Source: Dromiciops gliroides (lineage: Eukaryota; Chordata; Mammalia; Microbiotheria; Microbiotheriidae). From it: 64,000 bases of DNA. Positions 30,765 through 42,889 of the stretch are shown here, in pieces (positions within the stretch are counted from its first letter, which is position 1; the number at the start of each line of letters is the position of its first letter). The stretch lies in contig NC_057862.1 of the NCBI RefSeq assembly GCF_019393635.1, positions 417,243,669-417,307,668 on the forward strand. The letters run 5' to 3'. The translations under genes and the position numbers were made by a program. The notes below the pieces were generated by a model that had not been told where the DNA came from, made no database searches, and saw only the letters and a list, made by a program, of their open reading frames with translations.

Positions 30765-30797
30765 GGGTGGTAGTGGGGGTGGGGGTGGGGGGTGGGA
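30765..30797 (+). other. G-quadruplex-prone run
   Basis: GGGTGG then GGGGG, GGGGG, GGGGGG and GGG runs separated by single T. It meets the usual G3+N1-7 pattern with more than four tracts. Confidence 0.85.
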
Positions 30798-31149
30798 GCA
30801 TGTCAACAATTCACACTTCTAGTAGTGAGCTTCTTTCCTTTCACCAGAAGTACAACAACTAATAGAGCTGGGCTATGAGATCCCATTTCTCCAGGAGGTG
30901 GCACCATCTCTATATGACGTGAACTCTTCTTTAAGTTTGAGGAAAGGCTGCAAAAACATTTAAAAATAATTTTCCTATAGCTTACTTGAATTTCTCCTAT
31001 CTGTGCAAATGTACTTTAAATACAAATAATAATAGACAGATTGTAATTTTGCCTTGAAGAAAAATTTCTCCATCTCTATTTTCTTTGCCTTATGGATTAA
31101 AAACAAAACAAAACACTGTCAACTGGTGTTGGTATTTCAAGGTATTCTT
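30798..31149. other. Non-genic single-copy stretch
   Basis: 30960-31075 is AT-rich and complex (not low-complexity) with no recognised repeat. Nothing else noted. Confidence 0.4.
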
Positions 31150-31378
31150 AAATTCCAACCCCTCTAGTTAATAATAATGATAAAAGCATTTATATAGTGC
31201 TTTTAAGGTCTGCAAAAGCCCTTCACAAACATCATATCATTTTATCCTCGCAACCACCCTGAGAGGTAGGTACAATTATTATCCCCATTTTTCATCTGAC
31301 TTTTCCAAGGCCATATAGCTAGTGTCTGAGGCTGGATTTGAACTTGGGTCTTCCTGACTCTACCTACAGCAATGACCT
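31150..31378 (-). mobile_element. Antisense MIR, near full length
   Basis: 'agcatttatatagtgcttttaaggtctgcaaa ... cctcgcaaccaccctgagaggtaggta ... ggccatatagctagtgtctgaggc ... cttcctgactc'. Confidence 0.8.
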
Positions 31379-32040
31379 AAGTTAGAAATAGAGATAGACT
31401 CACCAGACCCTCATCCCACCTGGCCCTCTGGCTCCCAACCCTCATCCTGGTTTCTCAGCGTCCTTGATTGTCTGCACTGAGTCCCTTAATCCCTCAAGTT
31501 CTGGTTCTTTGCACTGCTCCCCCCCCACCCCATTCCTTGACCATCTGATCTTCTAGAATCCTTGGTTCCCTCTTTGCCTTAGTTTCCTGGTCACCCAGTC
31601 ACCCTCACTCTCTTGACTCTGCCTCCCCCACCGTCCAGATCTCTCTGGCTCTTGATAACGGTCCCCATCTCTGCCTGGCTTCCCAGTCCCTTGGCTTCCT
31701 CTACATCTCTGGGTCCCTGGGCTCCCTCCCTGGTCCCCTGACCCCCCAGCTCGCTGCCCTCCTCCCCCATTCCCCTTCCCTCCCCTGCTCCCTGTGAGGG
31801 ATGTGCAGTTCGCCTACCTCAGGGCCCAATCACGAGCTTTCACCAAGGCACCGCCTGCCAAGCCTGGGACCAGGGGACTTGTTATGATTCAGCTTTTATT
31901 GGGGCCACATCCAGGCCAAGCCTTTAGATGGGACGTTGATTGAGCCTCTCAGCTCAGCCTCTGGCCTGGCTCCTGCACACGCCTGACCCAATGGAATCCT
32001 CAGCCCAGAGGACGGCCTTACCCAACAGCTCATCAGTGGG
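31379..32040. other. Single-copy stretch with candidate regulatory island
   Basis: 31400-31790 is CT-rich. 31795-32035 is complex, with GGGCCCAATCACGAGC (31822-31837) and GGCACCGCCTGCC (31847-31859), no repeat similarity and more CpG than its surroundings. No exon identified. Confidence 0.35.
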
Positions 32041-32041
32041 G

Positions 32042-32089
<48 letters not shown>

Positions 32090-32127
32090 CACACGCACAC
32101 ACACGCACACACACATGCACACACAGT
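32041..32127. repeat. (CA)n microsatellite with CG/TG interruptions
   Basis: About 20 uninterrupted CA units then CACG/CATG-interspersed units to 32127. Confidence 0.97.
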
Positions 32128-34099
32128 ATACTCAGACATGAACACAAATACACTCATGCTGTATACATGGACCCTTGCACATACACACATAGAGTTACAT
32201 AGACATACAAATCTCTACATCCAGTTACCTGCACACACATACACTGACCCATTCAAATGCCACCCCCATCCCCTTCAATCTCTAATCAACCAGTTCTGGC
32301 CCGGGCTCCACCACAGACTTCCGCAGTAACAGCTTCCCAGCAGGCCTGCAAAGTAACACAAGGTAGTCAGTAATGATCACCCCTATGCCCACCCCGTCTC
32401 TTGCCCCGTCTGGGTCATCCCTGCCCCACTCCCCAACTCAGCACTGAAGTCTTCTCCCAGGATCCGGAATGACCTTGATTAAGTCCCTCCTTCTCTGGGG
32501 ACTTGAGTTTTTTAACTCCAAAGTGAAGGGCTTAGCCTGGGTTCAGCCCCTGGGGGCTCCCCTGGCTGGGGATTTGGGGAACTTGTTGCTAGTTTCATCT
32601 GCTGTCTTTGGGGAGGGTCACTTTGCTGCTGGGTAACTCCATTCTGTTTTTGAGGGATGTGAAGGAAAGGGGAGGGAGAAGTAGTCCAGGCAGCCTCCCT
32701 TCCTGGGGTGTCTCTATTCTACACTTGCTCAGGAGAGTCAGCCAGTCCAAGGACAGCTGGAGTGAATGGGGGCCAGGGGCTGGCCCTGGGGAATGTTTTT
32801 GGAGGGTTTGCCTACACAACCTGCATCTGCAGTGTTGACAGAGGCACCTTTAATCCTGAGCTCCACCCCTACCCCCAGTAGAGTTCCTCCTTAATCAAGA
32901 GAACAGTGGAAACAATGAGGCCTCAAGTCCTGCCTGGATCAGAGCCTGGGACCTTGGTCAAGGTGGGTTTTATAAGATGCATGTGGGACCTTGCAGGGCT
33001 GGTCATCTTACCCACACGACTGTCTCTAGGCATGGAGATACATCATCAGATAATTTAAAGATGCCCACAACTTCTGACTTGGAGGTTGAGGTGCCTTTCC
33101 CAGCAAAGGCTGCCTTCCCTCAGCCCCACTGAGGGTTACATCCAGCCCGCAGTGGCCACCCCCATGGACTGAGAAGGACAGAGGTTAAGGATGTGGAGAC
33201 TGCTATCCAAATGAATTGGGTGGGGAGGGGCAGGAGCCTTCCAGAAGGAATCTGGGAGCTAGAGAAAGACCGACAAGGCAAGCAGGCTTTCCTGGTCCCT
33301 TCAGGTAAATAAGGCTTCCTCTCTGGTTCTTCTCTCTGTCATTTGGGCACCCCCTGGGAAGGCTGGGCACACCCTTGCATGCTAAGCTGGTTTCTAAACA
33401 AGACAGAGAGATGAGCCTCCTGCCTCAGACCTACTCAGGCCCAGCCCCAGTTCACCCACAGAGACCCAGGCTTCTTTCCTCTCCCCCATGTGACCATGGG
33501 GAAGCCATTTATCCTTTCTATGGCTCAATTGCTTTACCTGGAAAATGAGAGTAATACCATTTGCTCTATCTATGTCACCAAAGAGCCTTGTAAACTTCAT
33601 TGTGCTTGCTTTAAAGTCCAGAAGATACTGCACCTCGGGTTTTCCAGTCCTGTTCCCATCTCCCCCTGCCTTTGAGTGGGATCCATAAAAACACTTTTCT
33701 GACTGGGAAGTTTTGCAGTGAGTGGGAGATGGAGCTGATAGTAATGAGAGCCTGACACACATTTCCCGGCTCCCTTCTTGACCCCCACCTTCCTGACTTC
33801 TTCAGCCCCTCTCCACTCTTGTTCTGTTGAATTCATAGTGAGATCAGACAGGAGAGAAAGAGAAAAGAATGAGTAGTCTTCTTGATTCTCCCAGTGCTCT
33901 CTGACCCCTGGCCTGATCCTCCTATAGTCCAATGCTTACAACTCCTGGCTAGGATTGCCAGGCATGGAGGATTGTCCCATATCTCATTTGTTCCCATCCT
34001 TCACAGCCTCCTTTAGGTGGCCTTTCCAACCATTCCAGCCTACACTCATTCTCTCTCTCTCTCTCTCTCTCTTTTTCTGAGCTCTAATAACCTCTACCT
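32128..34099. other. Non-genic single-copy stretch with MIR scraps
   Basis: MIR-like pieces at 32465-32545 and 33485-33610 (plus). (TC)n at 34050-34073. Frames up to 122 codons at 33394-33762 overlap the MIR and have no domain. No gene recognised. Confidence 0.5.
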
Positions 34100-34560
34100 A
34101 GGTGGCAAATAGATGGCACAGTGGACAGAACATTGGACCCAGAGTCAGGAAGACTTTAGTTCAAATCTGGTCTTAGACACTTACTAGTTGTGTGAGTCTG
34201 GACAAGTCACTGAACCACTCTGTGCCTTAGTTTCCTCATCAATTAAATGGGGGTGATAATGGTACCTACCTTCCAGGATCATTGTAAGGACAAAATGAGA
34301 TACTATTTGTAAAGCTTTTTTGTAAACCTTAAAGCACTACATAAATGCTAGCTGCTACTACCAGCCCTTTCTGCCACCAATGTCTGGCACACTGGCAGGT
34401 TGTGGGGTCCCTTCCTTCTGTATTTCCTAGCAGAGTGAAGCAATATAGTTTAGTGGACAGAAAGCTGAATTGGATATCAGTAAGAACTGGATTCAAATCC
34501 CACCTCTGACAGTAATTGTGTCACCATAGGCACCTTACTTAATTTCTGTTTCTCTTGTTC
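34100..34560 (+). mobile_element. Two MIR copies in series
   Basis: 34110-34350 is near full length (tggcacagtggacagaac ... ttactagttgtgtgagtctgg ... ttgtaaagcttttttgtaaacc). 34435-34560 is a second one (tagtttagtggacagaaagc ... cctctgacagtaattgtg). Confidence 0.8.
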
Positions 34561-34778
34561 AATTCTCTAGAATTTACCTATTAAGTCAGAGATTATGAAT
34601 TTCTCACACGGAATGAAATCTCAGAGATTTTCTGAGTATTCCAGTAGTACTCAGTGCAGAGTGTGGCACATGGTAGATACTCGATGAAAATAGGCATTCT
34701 GGGAAATGTAGTATTTTCCCTATCAGATATGCCTTCATGTTGTATCACTAAAAATGCTTGTTGATTAAAAGTGGTTAT

Positions 34779-34928
34779 AGGGGGACAGGTAGGTGGCGCA
34801 GTGGATAAAGCACAGGCTCTGGATTCAGGAAGACCTGAGTTCAAATCCTGCCTCAGACACTTGACACTTACTAGTTGTGTGACCCTGGGCAAAATCACTT
34901 AACCCTCATTGCCCCACCAAAAAAAAAA
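34779..34928 (+). mobile_element. CORE-SINE
   Basis: GGATTCAGG subtype ending 'cattgccccacc' and an A-run. TSD aaaagtggttat on both sides. Confidence 0.95.
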
Positions 34929-36689
34929 AAGTGGTTATGATTTTCAGTGCTAACAATTAGAGATAATTGTTGAGTTAATAGGTGAGCCAGAGAGGTCCCT
35001 GGGGCAAGCTGTTCTTACACCATAAATTGAAAAGAAAGGGGAACCTAGATGCCCCAGAAGGAGGCAGAGGAGAATAAGAGAAAGGGTGAAGAGTGTAAAC
35101 TAATCTTATCCCTAGCCACAGACTGATCTCTGACTCTGACCTGAGAACGCTCACCCCAGGCTCAGCTAAGCCCAATGCTGATCACAGACTGATCCCTAAC
35201 CCCACAAGCTGTTTGACAAAGTGGGTCATTGGTCACAAGGGGTCCTGGTGGATATAGATGTCTTGGACGCAGCTCAGAGCGCCCAGCCTGCTGAGCAGCC
35301 TGGGAGTGTCCTTTTTATCCAAGGAAAGTCCATTTGCTTGTGACTGAATAGGAGGTGTGAAGCACAGTATCCACACTTCATCCCCCTAGAGCTCAACAGC
35401 TGTGCTCAAGGAGGCGAGGGGGGTGGGGTGGGGGGGTATGTGTCAGGGGTGTGGATAAGGGCCAGAAAGAAACACTGCCTTTGATGTGGCCTGGCTGGCC
35501 CCATCCTCTTGGATGCCCAGGGCAATCAGCAGCTTCCTTTTCATTCTACACTTTAGGACTGGACGGGCCCTGGATGCCTGCCCACATCTCCTGGCCTGTC
35601 AGTTCTGTTAGCCTTGATCCTGTCCTCTCTTCTCCCTCCTTCCTGGACCCCATCTGAGACTTCTCTCAAGGGGTCACTCAGGAACAGGGAGAGATTTTGT
35701 CTTGAAAGGGTGACGGAGCCCCATGCGCACTCCTATCTTAGATCTGAATATACTGGGCCTGGGAACAAGTCTGTAATCATTAAAATATCAGTTACCTGGC
35801 ATAACATGCTCCTTCTGCAGATGAGGACACTGAGGCTCAGAAGGGGAAAGCCTTCTCAGGAGGCTCCACTATCACACAACAAGCCAAGTGCTTTTTCTCC
35901 TGCTCCTGGGAAGGACCACCCCATCGAATGGACAAATCAAAGTTGGAAATATTCCTCTAAGCCAGGAGCTTACTTGGGCTCTGGAGTTAAGGTTAGCGAT
36001 GTCTCTCTGAGAGCTGGCTAAGCCACAGGCTTTCCACAATGCCACTTTGCCATCTGGCTGCCCATTGAATGACCACAGCCAGAGATCTGGTCTCAGTAGT
36101 GGAGACCTACTGTTACAGCCAATAGCCGTCAGTGGCCAGATACAGGGTAGTGTTTGCCAGATGTTCTCCAGGCTCTCAACTGGGCTCTGGCTCCCAGGCC
36201 CGGGCTAGGCTTCCCTGCCTCGGTCCCTGCATGGCCACATCAGGAGATGAAGGCAGGGCCCTTTCTTTTCTTCAAGAGATAAAGATGAAGCTTGGACAAT
36301 CCAAGCTCAGGGTTTGGGATTTGGAGGGGTGGGAGTGGGCGTTCTTGCATATAAAACTATCAACCAAAGCCCCATGTGAGGAGATCTTTATTTAATATCT
36401 GCAACAGGTTCCCATCCTCCTCTCTAGTGGTCTAGTGCTGAGGATAAAGAGAGACAGGAGGGAACCCGACAGCAGGCAAAGGCCCCCAGAATGAACACAT
36501 CCAACAGAGTATCAGGGCCCAAAGCCTTACATCTTATTCTTTGGCAGAAGTCATCAACAAGCGTGGAGTCATTTACAACGGGCCAGGCTCTATGCAAAGT
36601 TCCGGGAATGCAAAGGTAGACGATTTCCTATATTACAGATGGGGAAACTGAGGACCAGAAAGGTTAATTGCGATTGTATTATTTCTCAT
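34929..36689. other. Non-genic stretch
   Basis: G-run at 35419-35440. 35800-35890 antisense MIR (cttctgcagatgaggacactgaggctc). 36545-36620 ancient dispersed repeat. The remainder is single-copy. No splice-supported exon found. Confidence 0.5.
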
Positions 36690-36900
36690 GTCTTTAGAGC
36701 TTGGCCATCCACAAAGCCTTTTTTCCTCATGACAATTCTGCGACGGAGGTAGTATAGGCATTCTTGGTACCAATTTCTGGACAAGGAAACCCAGACTCAA
36801 GAAGTGATGGGACTTACTCAAGGTCGCATAGCTAATAAAAGTTGGAGGCTCAGGCCTCCTGTCCCCTGCCTAAGGCTCTTTCCATTATAACACACTGCTT
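36690..36900 (-). mobile_element. Antisense MIR
   Basis: 'cacaaagccttttttcctcatgacaattctgcgacggagg ... caaggaaacccagactcaag ... caaggtcgcatagctaat'. Confidence 0.7.
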
Positions 36901-37954
36901 CTTGTTTAAGTGACTCACTCAATATGTCCCGACTTTCAGCCGTTCCTGAGGAAATATGGAGAAGCCACAGAGGGGCAGGGCAGGGAGGGGAGGAGCAGGT
37001 GGAGACACCAAATAATTTTTTCTTCCCCCTTTCCCTCAGCTCCTCCAGAATGTGGGTGTCCCTGCTCCCGCCCCTCCACGCCCCCTGTCCCTCCGCCAGC
37101 ATCGTCCCCATGAGAATGTCTGGGCTGTGGGCCTGGTGAGCAAGACAGGACGGGATGGGGAAGGGTGGAAAATGCCAATTGTGTCCTACGGATCCCTGCC
37201 CCGGATCCCACCCCTTCTCCAGGGAGGGTTGTGGTTCCTGGGCCCCTGGTTCTCATTATCATTCCTGGCTAATTGGCTTTTCATAGCAAGTTAGGACTGG
37301 CCATCCAGCCCGTGGAGGGCCCCACCGATGGGCCTAGGGGGACGAGGAGGCTGGGCAGGCAGGCAGGGATGGGGTGGGATGGGGCCAGTCTCCACCAAGC
37401 TCTACAGGAACTGATAATAGATTCAGGGAAGTATGCAGGGACCTCAGAGCTCATGGAGGGAGGACTGCCCCTTTGTGGGACTGATGGTGTGACAGATGTC
37501 AAGGTCCTAGCTTGGCTGAGTCTGAACATCTATGCAGACTTCCTTCACTCCCAATCAATTTGGGTGGGAGGTCAAAACTGGGGGGGTGGGGGGAGGGGCA
37601 TTGGTGCAGGTAACTTCTCTTCTGCCTTCTGTCAGTGTCAGACTGAAGTTCCTCCAGGTCTGGTTACCTGTAAGGGGGCAGGCAGGATGCAGGGGAGCCT
37701 TCCTCCGGGCTGGGAATAAGCCCCCTTTAGCTGGGCTCCTGGGCTTCCTGACTTTGTTCTTTTTCCTCTCAGCCCCTGGCCCGGACTGCCCTGAGCTATC
37801 TACCAAGGAGGATGGAAAGGGAGGGAAGGAAGCATTTGAACTTCTCACTGTCTGGGACAGCAGGGACTCCCCTCAAACCAGGTCTTGACAATATTTGGAG
37901 TCTCTGATATCCTTAAGTTAGAACAGGATGGGCTCATGTAACAAGGGATTAAAT
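36901..37954. other. GC-rich single-copy stretch
   Basis: G-quadruplex-prone run at 37580-37598. Several overlapping frames of 80-150 codons on both strands with no domain. CpG remains sparse. No gene called. Confidence 0.45.
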
Positions 37955-38130
37955 CAATAATTCTTAACTTTTTTTGTTGCTGAAGCCTATGAACTCCTCA
38001 GAATGTTTTTAAATTAATGAAATAAAATATATGATTACAAAAGAAACCAATTATGTTGAAATAGTTTCTATATGTTTTATATATGCTACACATGTGTATA
38101 TGTACATGTGTGTTAAAGGTGGTCCTTGTG
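37955..38130. mobile_element. hAT-type remnant, truncated
   Basis: 'caataattcttaac' terminus and a 'tgaaataaaatatatgattacaaaagaaacc' interior resemble the element at 3745. The opposite end may be the 'caggttaagaactttt' at 39091-39106, separated by a later expansion. Confidence 0.35.
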
Positions 38131-39941
38131 TGCAATATGGGGGGGCATCATAGTATGGCTTAGCATAGACACCCCTCTAGTCTCTCCCCCCCTTCTCTAA
38201 GGGACACTTTCATTCCTCCCAGGAGGGGAAGCAAGAAGTTGAGGCAAGAAGCTTAGCCACTCTGCTCTCCTCAGAGAGAGAGGGTACTGGGTTAGAGTTA
38301 TATCTATTTGTTTCATTAAATATTGTTGGTCTAGGAGATGTGGTTTTCAGATTCAACTAAACTTCTGATCTCTTGTCATTAATTGGGGAAGAGAGGACCT
38401 AAGCTTTATATCCAAGGCTTGACTCTCTTTCCTACCAAATATAAGTTTCACAATGAACACACATCGGAAGAAGCAAAGAAACTCATTTATCCAAGAGAGG
38501 GTGTGTGTGTGTGTAGAGAGAGAAAGAGACAGAGACAGAGACAGACAGAGACAAACAGAGATACAGAGATTCAGAGACATGAGAGAAAGAGAAAGAGACA
38601 GACAGGGAGACAGAGACAGAGTCCTAGATCTCCCCCAAAAGGAAGTTCCCTGAAGTCTCTAGTGTAGCAAGTTGTAGATAGGGACGTGATAGTGCCTGCC
38701 AGCTCCTCTCTTGTCAGCTCCTTCCCAGAGTCTTTTCCTTCAGTTACCTGAATTGGGGTTGTCATCTTCCATCTTCTTTCTCAAAGCTGAACTGCATAAA
38801 GTAATGAACGGCAGAATTCAAAGAAACCGAAATCCTCCAAAGACTGAAGAGACTGGAACTTTCTTCTTTCCCACTCTTGATAAATCTGTCCCATCCCTCA
38901 CGAAGGTGCTGGGCATTGATCTCTACCAGTGAGGAGAGAGTCCCATGCTAATGGGCTTTGGCACTTGGGTAATACACATATACACACATACATATAGACA
39001 CATGTATACCCATGTATATGCATATGTGTATCTGTATATATCTATGTATACATGTATATATGTGTGTGTACATACAAGTTCATGGGCCCCAGGTTAAGAA
39101 CTTTTGGGCTAGAGTATTATGTTGACCAGTCTATGCCAGCCTCTTCCTTCCCTGAGTCCCACTCTGGGGGAGAGGGACTATCTCCAGCTCCAATTCATTT
39201 CGATTCAATTTAACAAGCATTTGTTAAACAGTATAGGTAGGTTGGCTACTGGGGTAGCTACAAAGTTTAGACAGGAGATCCTTTCTGCCTTATGGGACTC
39301 TTGGTCTGTTGGGATCTAGCTCTTTGTGTGGTCCTAGGGGTCACCCATCTCCATCCGGGCCTTCCCCTTCATCTCCCCATCCCTTATTTCTCCTCACCTC
39401 CACCCTTAAGCATTAGACCCCTTCTCTAGGCTCTGGGTCGGGGTTAATTAGCTGTTATTTTCTTCTTCCCCCCGCCCCCATTCTCCCAATGCAATGACAT
39501 GACTACCCCCAAATTCTCTGTGGCATGACATGGAGAAGTGGCCCAAACATTCGGTCCTGAAACTCTTCTGAGTGTAGAAAACGAATAGAAGAAAAGATGA
39601 AAGGGGGAAATGAGCACAGGCTGAAAAGAATGCTGAATCTGGGGTCAGATGATTAGGCTTGTAATGCCAGCCTGTCCACTAGATTTCTGGGGTGTATTCC
39701 AGCACTAACTGTATGGAATAGCCATGAGTAGGGGCAGAGAAGTACTACTCATGCCCTGACAAAGGTACTTTGGATATGCCTAATAAAGAACCCTCCCCTT
39801 TTAAAGATGGTAATGGTGGGGTCAGCCCATCCTCAAGCCTCCCTGGCATTTCTATGGACAGAAGCCCAGATCCAGCAAATACCCCTGGGAAGGGAACAGT
39901 GTGCATTGTTGGGTCCTGGTAGGAACCAAAGACTTGGGACT
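38131..39941. other. Non-genic stretch with purine-rich and TA/CA-rich low complexity
   Basis: 38500-38516 is (GT)n. 38517-38620 is (GAGACA)n-like purine repeat. 38968-39078 is TATATACA-rich. 39190-39310 is the ancient dispersed repeat (aacaagcatttgttaaacag). No gene. Confidence 0.6.
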
Positions 39942-40102
39942 CAGTGACCGCAGTGACCTGAATGACCACAGCAACTGCAGTGACCCCACAGACCTTCATA
40001 GACTTATTCACTAGAGTGACCTGAGTGACCACAATGAGCAGAATGGTCCCAATGACTGCCATGACTCCAGTGACCTGTGATCCTAGAGACACCAGTGACC
40101 AT
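39942..40102. repeat. 9-bp-period minisatellite, consensus CAGTGACCN
   Basis: At least sixteen consecutive in-phase 9-mers from 39942, for example CAGTGACCG, CAGTGACCT, GAATGACCA, GAGTGACCT, GAGTGACCA, CAATGACTG. On the minus strand the unit is RGGTCACTN, giving nuclear-receptor half sites at 3-bp spacing. A minus-strand frame (39745-40260) stays open through it only because 9 is a multiple of 3. Confidence 0.93.
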
Positions 40103-41094
40103 AATTTCTTCCCTATCGGAGGCACCTCCCAGAAAAGATGAGGTAGCTGAAACCCCAAAGGAAGCTGGACTCTCTGGGTCTGGCTAACAGTGATCTTTCC
40201 TTCCACATGCATCTCGATGCTGAGGAGAAAGGAGGGGCTGGCTAGCCACTGCTCAGACACCTGGAGTCCCTTTGGAGGTAAAAGCTGCTGGGGGTGTCAG
40301 GAATCCTGATTTCATAGGGCAAAGGGAGCAGAGGGAAAGAAAGCACTTCCCATCCCCCATCCCATGTTTCCCCAGCTGGGGGCCTCTCTCAGCCTTTCTT
40401 CTATCTGCAGGGGATGAGGACAGATTCAGGTTCCCAGGACTGGAAGGGTCAGATATGGAGAGTGGACAATGGGATTTTCAATGATAAAGTGAATCTCTGG
40501 CCGGGTCCCTCTAGGGCAAAGGGAATGGTTCCATAAGGAGATGGCACCTCCTGGCCTCCCTTGCAGGGAGCTGAGCCTGAGTCAGACTCTAGGGCTGGCC
40601 CTATGGGCTTTCAGGCTAGGTTGGAAGGATCTGGCCTTACCCAGGAGAAAAAAATGCCCATGTCTATAGAGGTTGGAAAAGCTGGGAGGGATCTTAGAAG
40701 TAATCTTGTTCAATCTGTTCATCCTTCTCTAGCCTTTCTTTACCATGCCATAGAAATCCCTTCCCTGGGGATGCTCACTTGACTTGTGGACTTCTCACAT
40801 TGGAAGTACCCTCTGCCCTTGTAGTCTCTCCTTTTGATTGGCTGGTTCCTCCCACAGACTCCATTTTAAGGAGGACGCTCAGGCCAGCCATGTTTTCTTT
40901 CCTTTCCAAGCTACACTTGACTCTACCAACTTTCTCTACTATGCCCCATTATGGTTAATTTTATCCTCTCCTTTCCCTGGTTCCTATCCTTTTCTATTTT
41001 CTTTTACACATTGTTCCCCACCTCGTTAGAATGTAAGTTCTGTGAGGATAGGGACTGTGTTTCTGTTTATATTTATATTCCCCACTCATAGCAT
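40103..41094. other. Non-genic stretch with L3/CR1 and L2 remnants
   Basis: 40665-40780 resembles L3/CR1 ('ggaagggatcttagaag ... atgctcactt'). 40960-41094 is an L2 3' end (cctcgttagaatgtaagttctgtgaggatagggac). The rest is single-copy. Confidence 0.5.
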
Positions 41095-41650
41095 TTGATG
41101 TCCCTTATTTTACAGATAATATTTGTATAGGTCTTGAAGGATTGCAAAGCACTTTTGCATATGCTATTCATTTTCATTAAACCCTGTAAAGTAAGTCTTA
41201 TTATTATCCCCATTTTATGAATGAGGAAATAGAAGCTGGGAGAAGTTAAGTGAGTTGTTTAGGGTGACACAGCTAGCAAGTGTCTGAGGCAGGATTTGAA
41301 CTCTGGTCTTCCTGACTCCAAGTCCAACACTCTCTCTAGAAAACTGAGGGTCAGAGAGGTTATATTACTTACCTAAGTTCACACATGTAGCAAATGGCAG
41401 ACCCAGAATTTGAACTCATGTTCCCTGACTTCAAATCTACTGTTCTTTCCACTATGCCCCTTATTCTATAAGAAGTGGTCCAGAGTGGTGGATAGAAACT
41501 TGGACTAGGATTCAGGAGACCTCACTTGCCGAGTGACCTTGGGCAAGTCCTTTCCCATCTTTAGGCCTGAATATTCCCCTCTATCATATTAGGGGCAGAA
41601 TGACCAAGTGGTTTCTAAGGACTCTTCCAACTGTAATATTCAATGACTTT
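41095..41650. mobile_element. MIR pair in opposite orientation
   Basis: 41100-41335 is antisense MIR (gcacttttgcatatgctattcattttcatt ... gacacagctagcaagtgtctgaggc), followed by a second antisense piece to 41460. 41490-41650 is sense MIR (tgccgagtgaccttgggcaag). Confidence 0.75.
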
Positions 41651-42124
41651 TTTTCCATCTATCTCTCCCTCCTCCCTCTCCCTCCAGTGGTCTCCGGGTT
41701 GACCCTTGGTGAAGGCAGAATCAGTGACTGACTATGTATGTGACTGACTTTCTCTTCCTCTCTTTCCATAGGTCCTGAGAAAGCATTGAAGGTCCTTGTT
41801 AAAATGGATTGTTTTCTAGAAAGAGTAACACCTCAGGCTTCCCCCAGAAAATGGAGAACAGGCCGAAGGATATGCAGAATCTGGAGAAGAATAAAGAAAG
41901 CCGTGAGACAAGGCAGACACTGCTAGCTTAAGAACTATTCTCGGTTTTTCTGTTTCCTCTGGTTCTTTCCCCTTGTTACAAGAATCCTGAAAAATCTCTT
42001 CCCACCCCCTCTCCCTCTATTCCCACACCCAGAAGGTAGGAGCCAGTTGGAATGAAGAGATGTTTGCATTTGGAGTCAGAACTGGGTTCAAATTCCATTT
42101 CCATTGCTTTTCTACCAATATGAC
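41651..42124. other. Non-genic stretch with isolated splice-like sites
   Basis: Two acceptor-like sites (CCCTCTCCCTCCAG at 41675-41688 and CTTCCTCTCTTTCCATAG at 41754-41771) without a supporting open frame and donor. No exon called. Confidence 0.4.
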
Positions 42125-42395
42125 TTTGGACTAGGGCAGCTAGGTGAAGCATTGGACAGAGCGCTGGGGTTTGGAGTCAGGAGGTCTCATCTTTATGAGT
42201 TCAAATGTGGCCTCAGATATATACTAGCCTGTATGACCCTGGGTAAGTCACTTAACCCTGTTTGCCTCAGTTCCACATCTGTAAAGTGAACTGGAGAAGG
42301 AAATGGCAAGCCACTCTAGTATCTTTGCCAAGAAAACCCCAAAATGGGGTCATGAAGAGCTGGACATGATTGAAACTACCAGACAATAACAAACG
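42125..42395 (+). mobile_element. Long CORE-SINE variant with second 3' module
   Basis: SINE head and core followed by the module 'gtaaagtgaactggagaaggaaatggcaagccactc ... gccaagaaaaccccaaaatggggtc ... gaagagctggacatgattgaaact'. The same module is at 19770, 55970 and 59160. About 270 bp. Confidence 0.9.
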
Positions 42396-42889
42396 ACTTT
42401 GGACAAGTCATATGATCTCTCTGGCCCTCAGTTTCCTTATTGTAAAATGAAGGATCCCTTTCAGTTCTAGATCTAGGAAATGTGTTTTTTCTGCCTTGAT
42501 ATGTTATGTAAATGTTTATAAGGTGCATCATGGTGGTCCTAGGGAAGACTGCCCCTCCATAGAAGCTAGGAAGGAGGCGTTAGAAAAAGCAACAGATGGG
42601 GGCAGCTGGAATTGTCCAGTCCTTGGCCTATGTGAGAGGAAGCCCTGAAGGCCTTCTTCCTTTTTTCTGACTCTCAGCATCCCAGAGAGCTCATTCTCTT
42701 CTTGGTGGAAGGTCTTGCTTGCCCTCACTGCATCCACAGTTCAACCAGGGAAGTCTCCTCCCCAATTCTTTGAAATATAGAATTATGGAGAACCTAGCTC
42801 CAGGGTCCAGAAGGGAAGGAGGACTCATCCCTCTTTGTGGCTTCTCTCAGTCTCCTTTCCTATTCCTGCTTCCATACAGCAGTTGTACC
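42396..42889. other. Non-genic stretch with MIR piece
   Basis: 42395-42500 is a sense MIR piece (gactttggacaagtcatatgatctctctgg). The rest is single-copy. Confidence 0.5.

Noticed and set aside
39745..40260. 171-codon minus-strand open frame rich in V-T-x
   Set aside because: Explained by the 9-bp minisatellite, which repeats in frame.
41675..41771. Two polypyrimidine-AG acceptors as exon starts
   Set aside because: The downstream frames stop quickly and no donor follows at a sensible distance.
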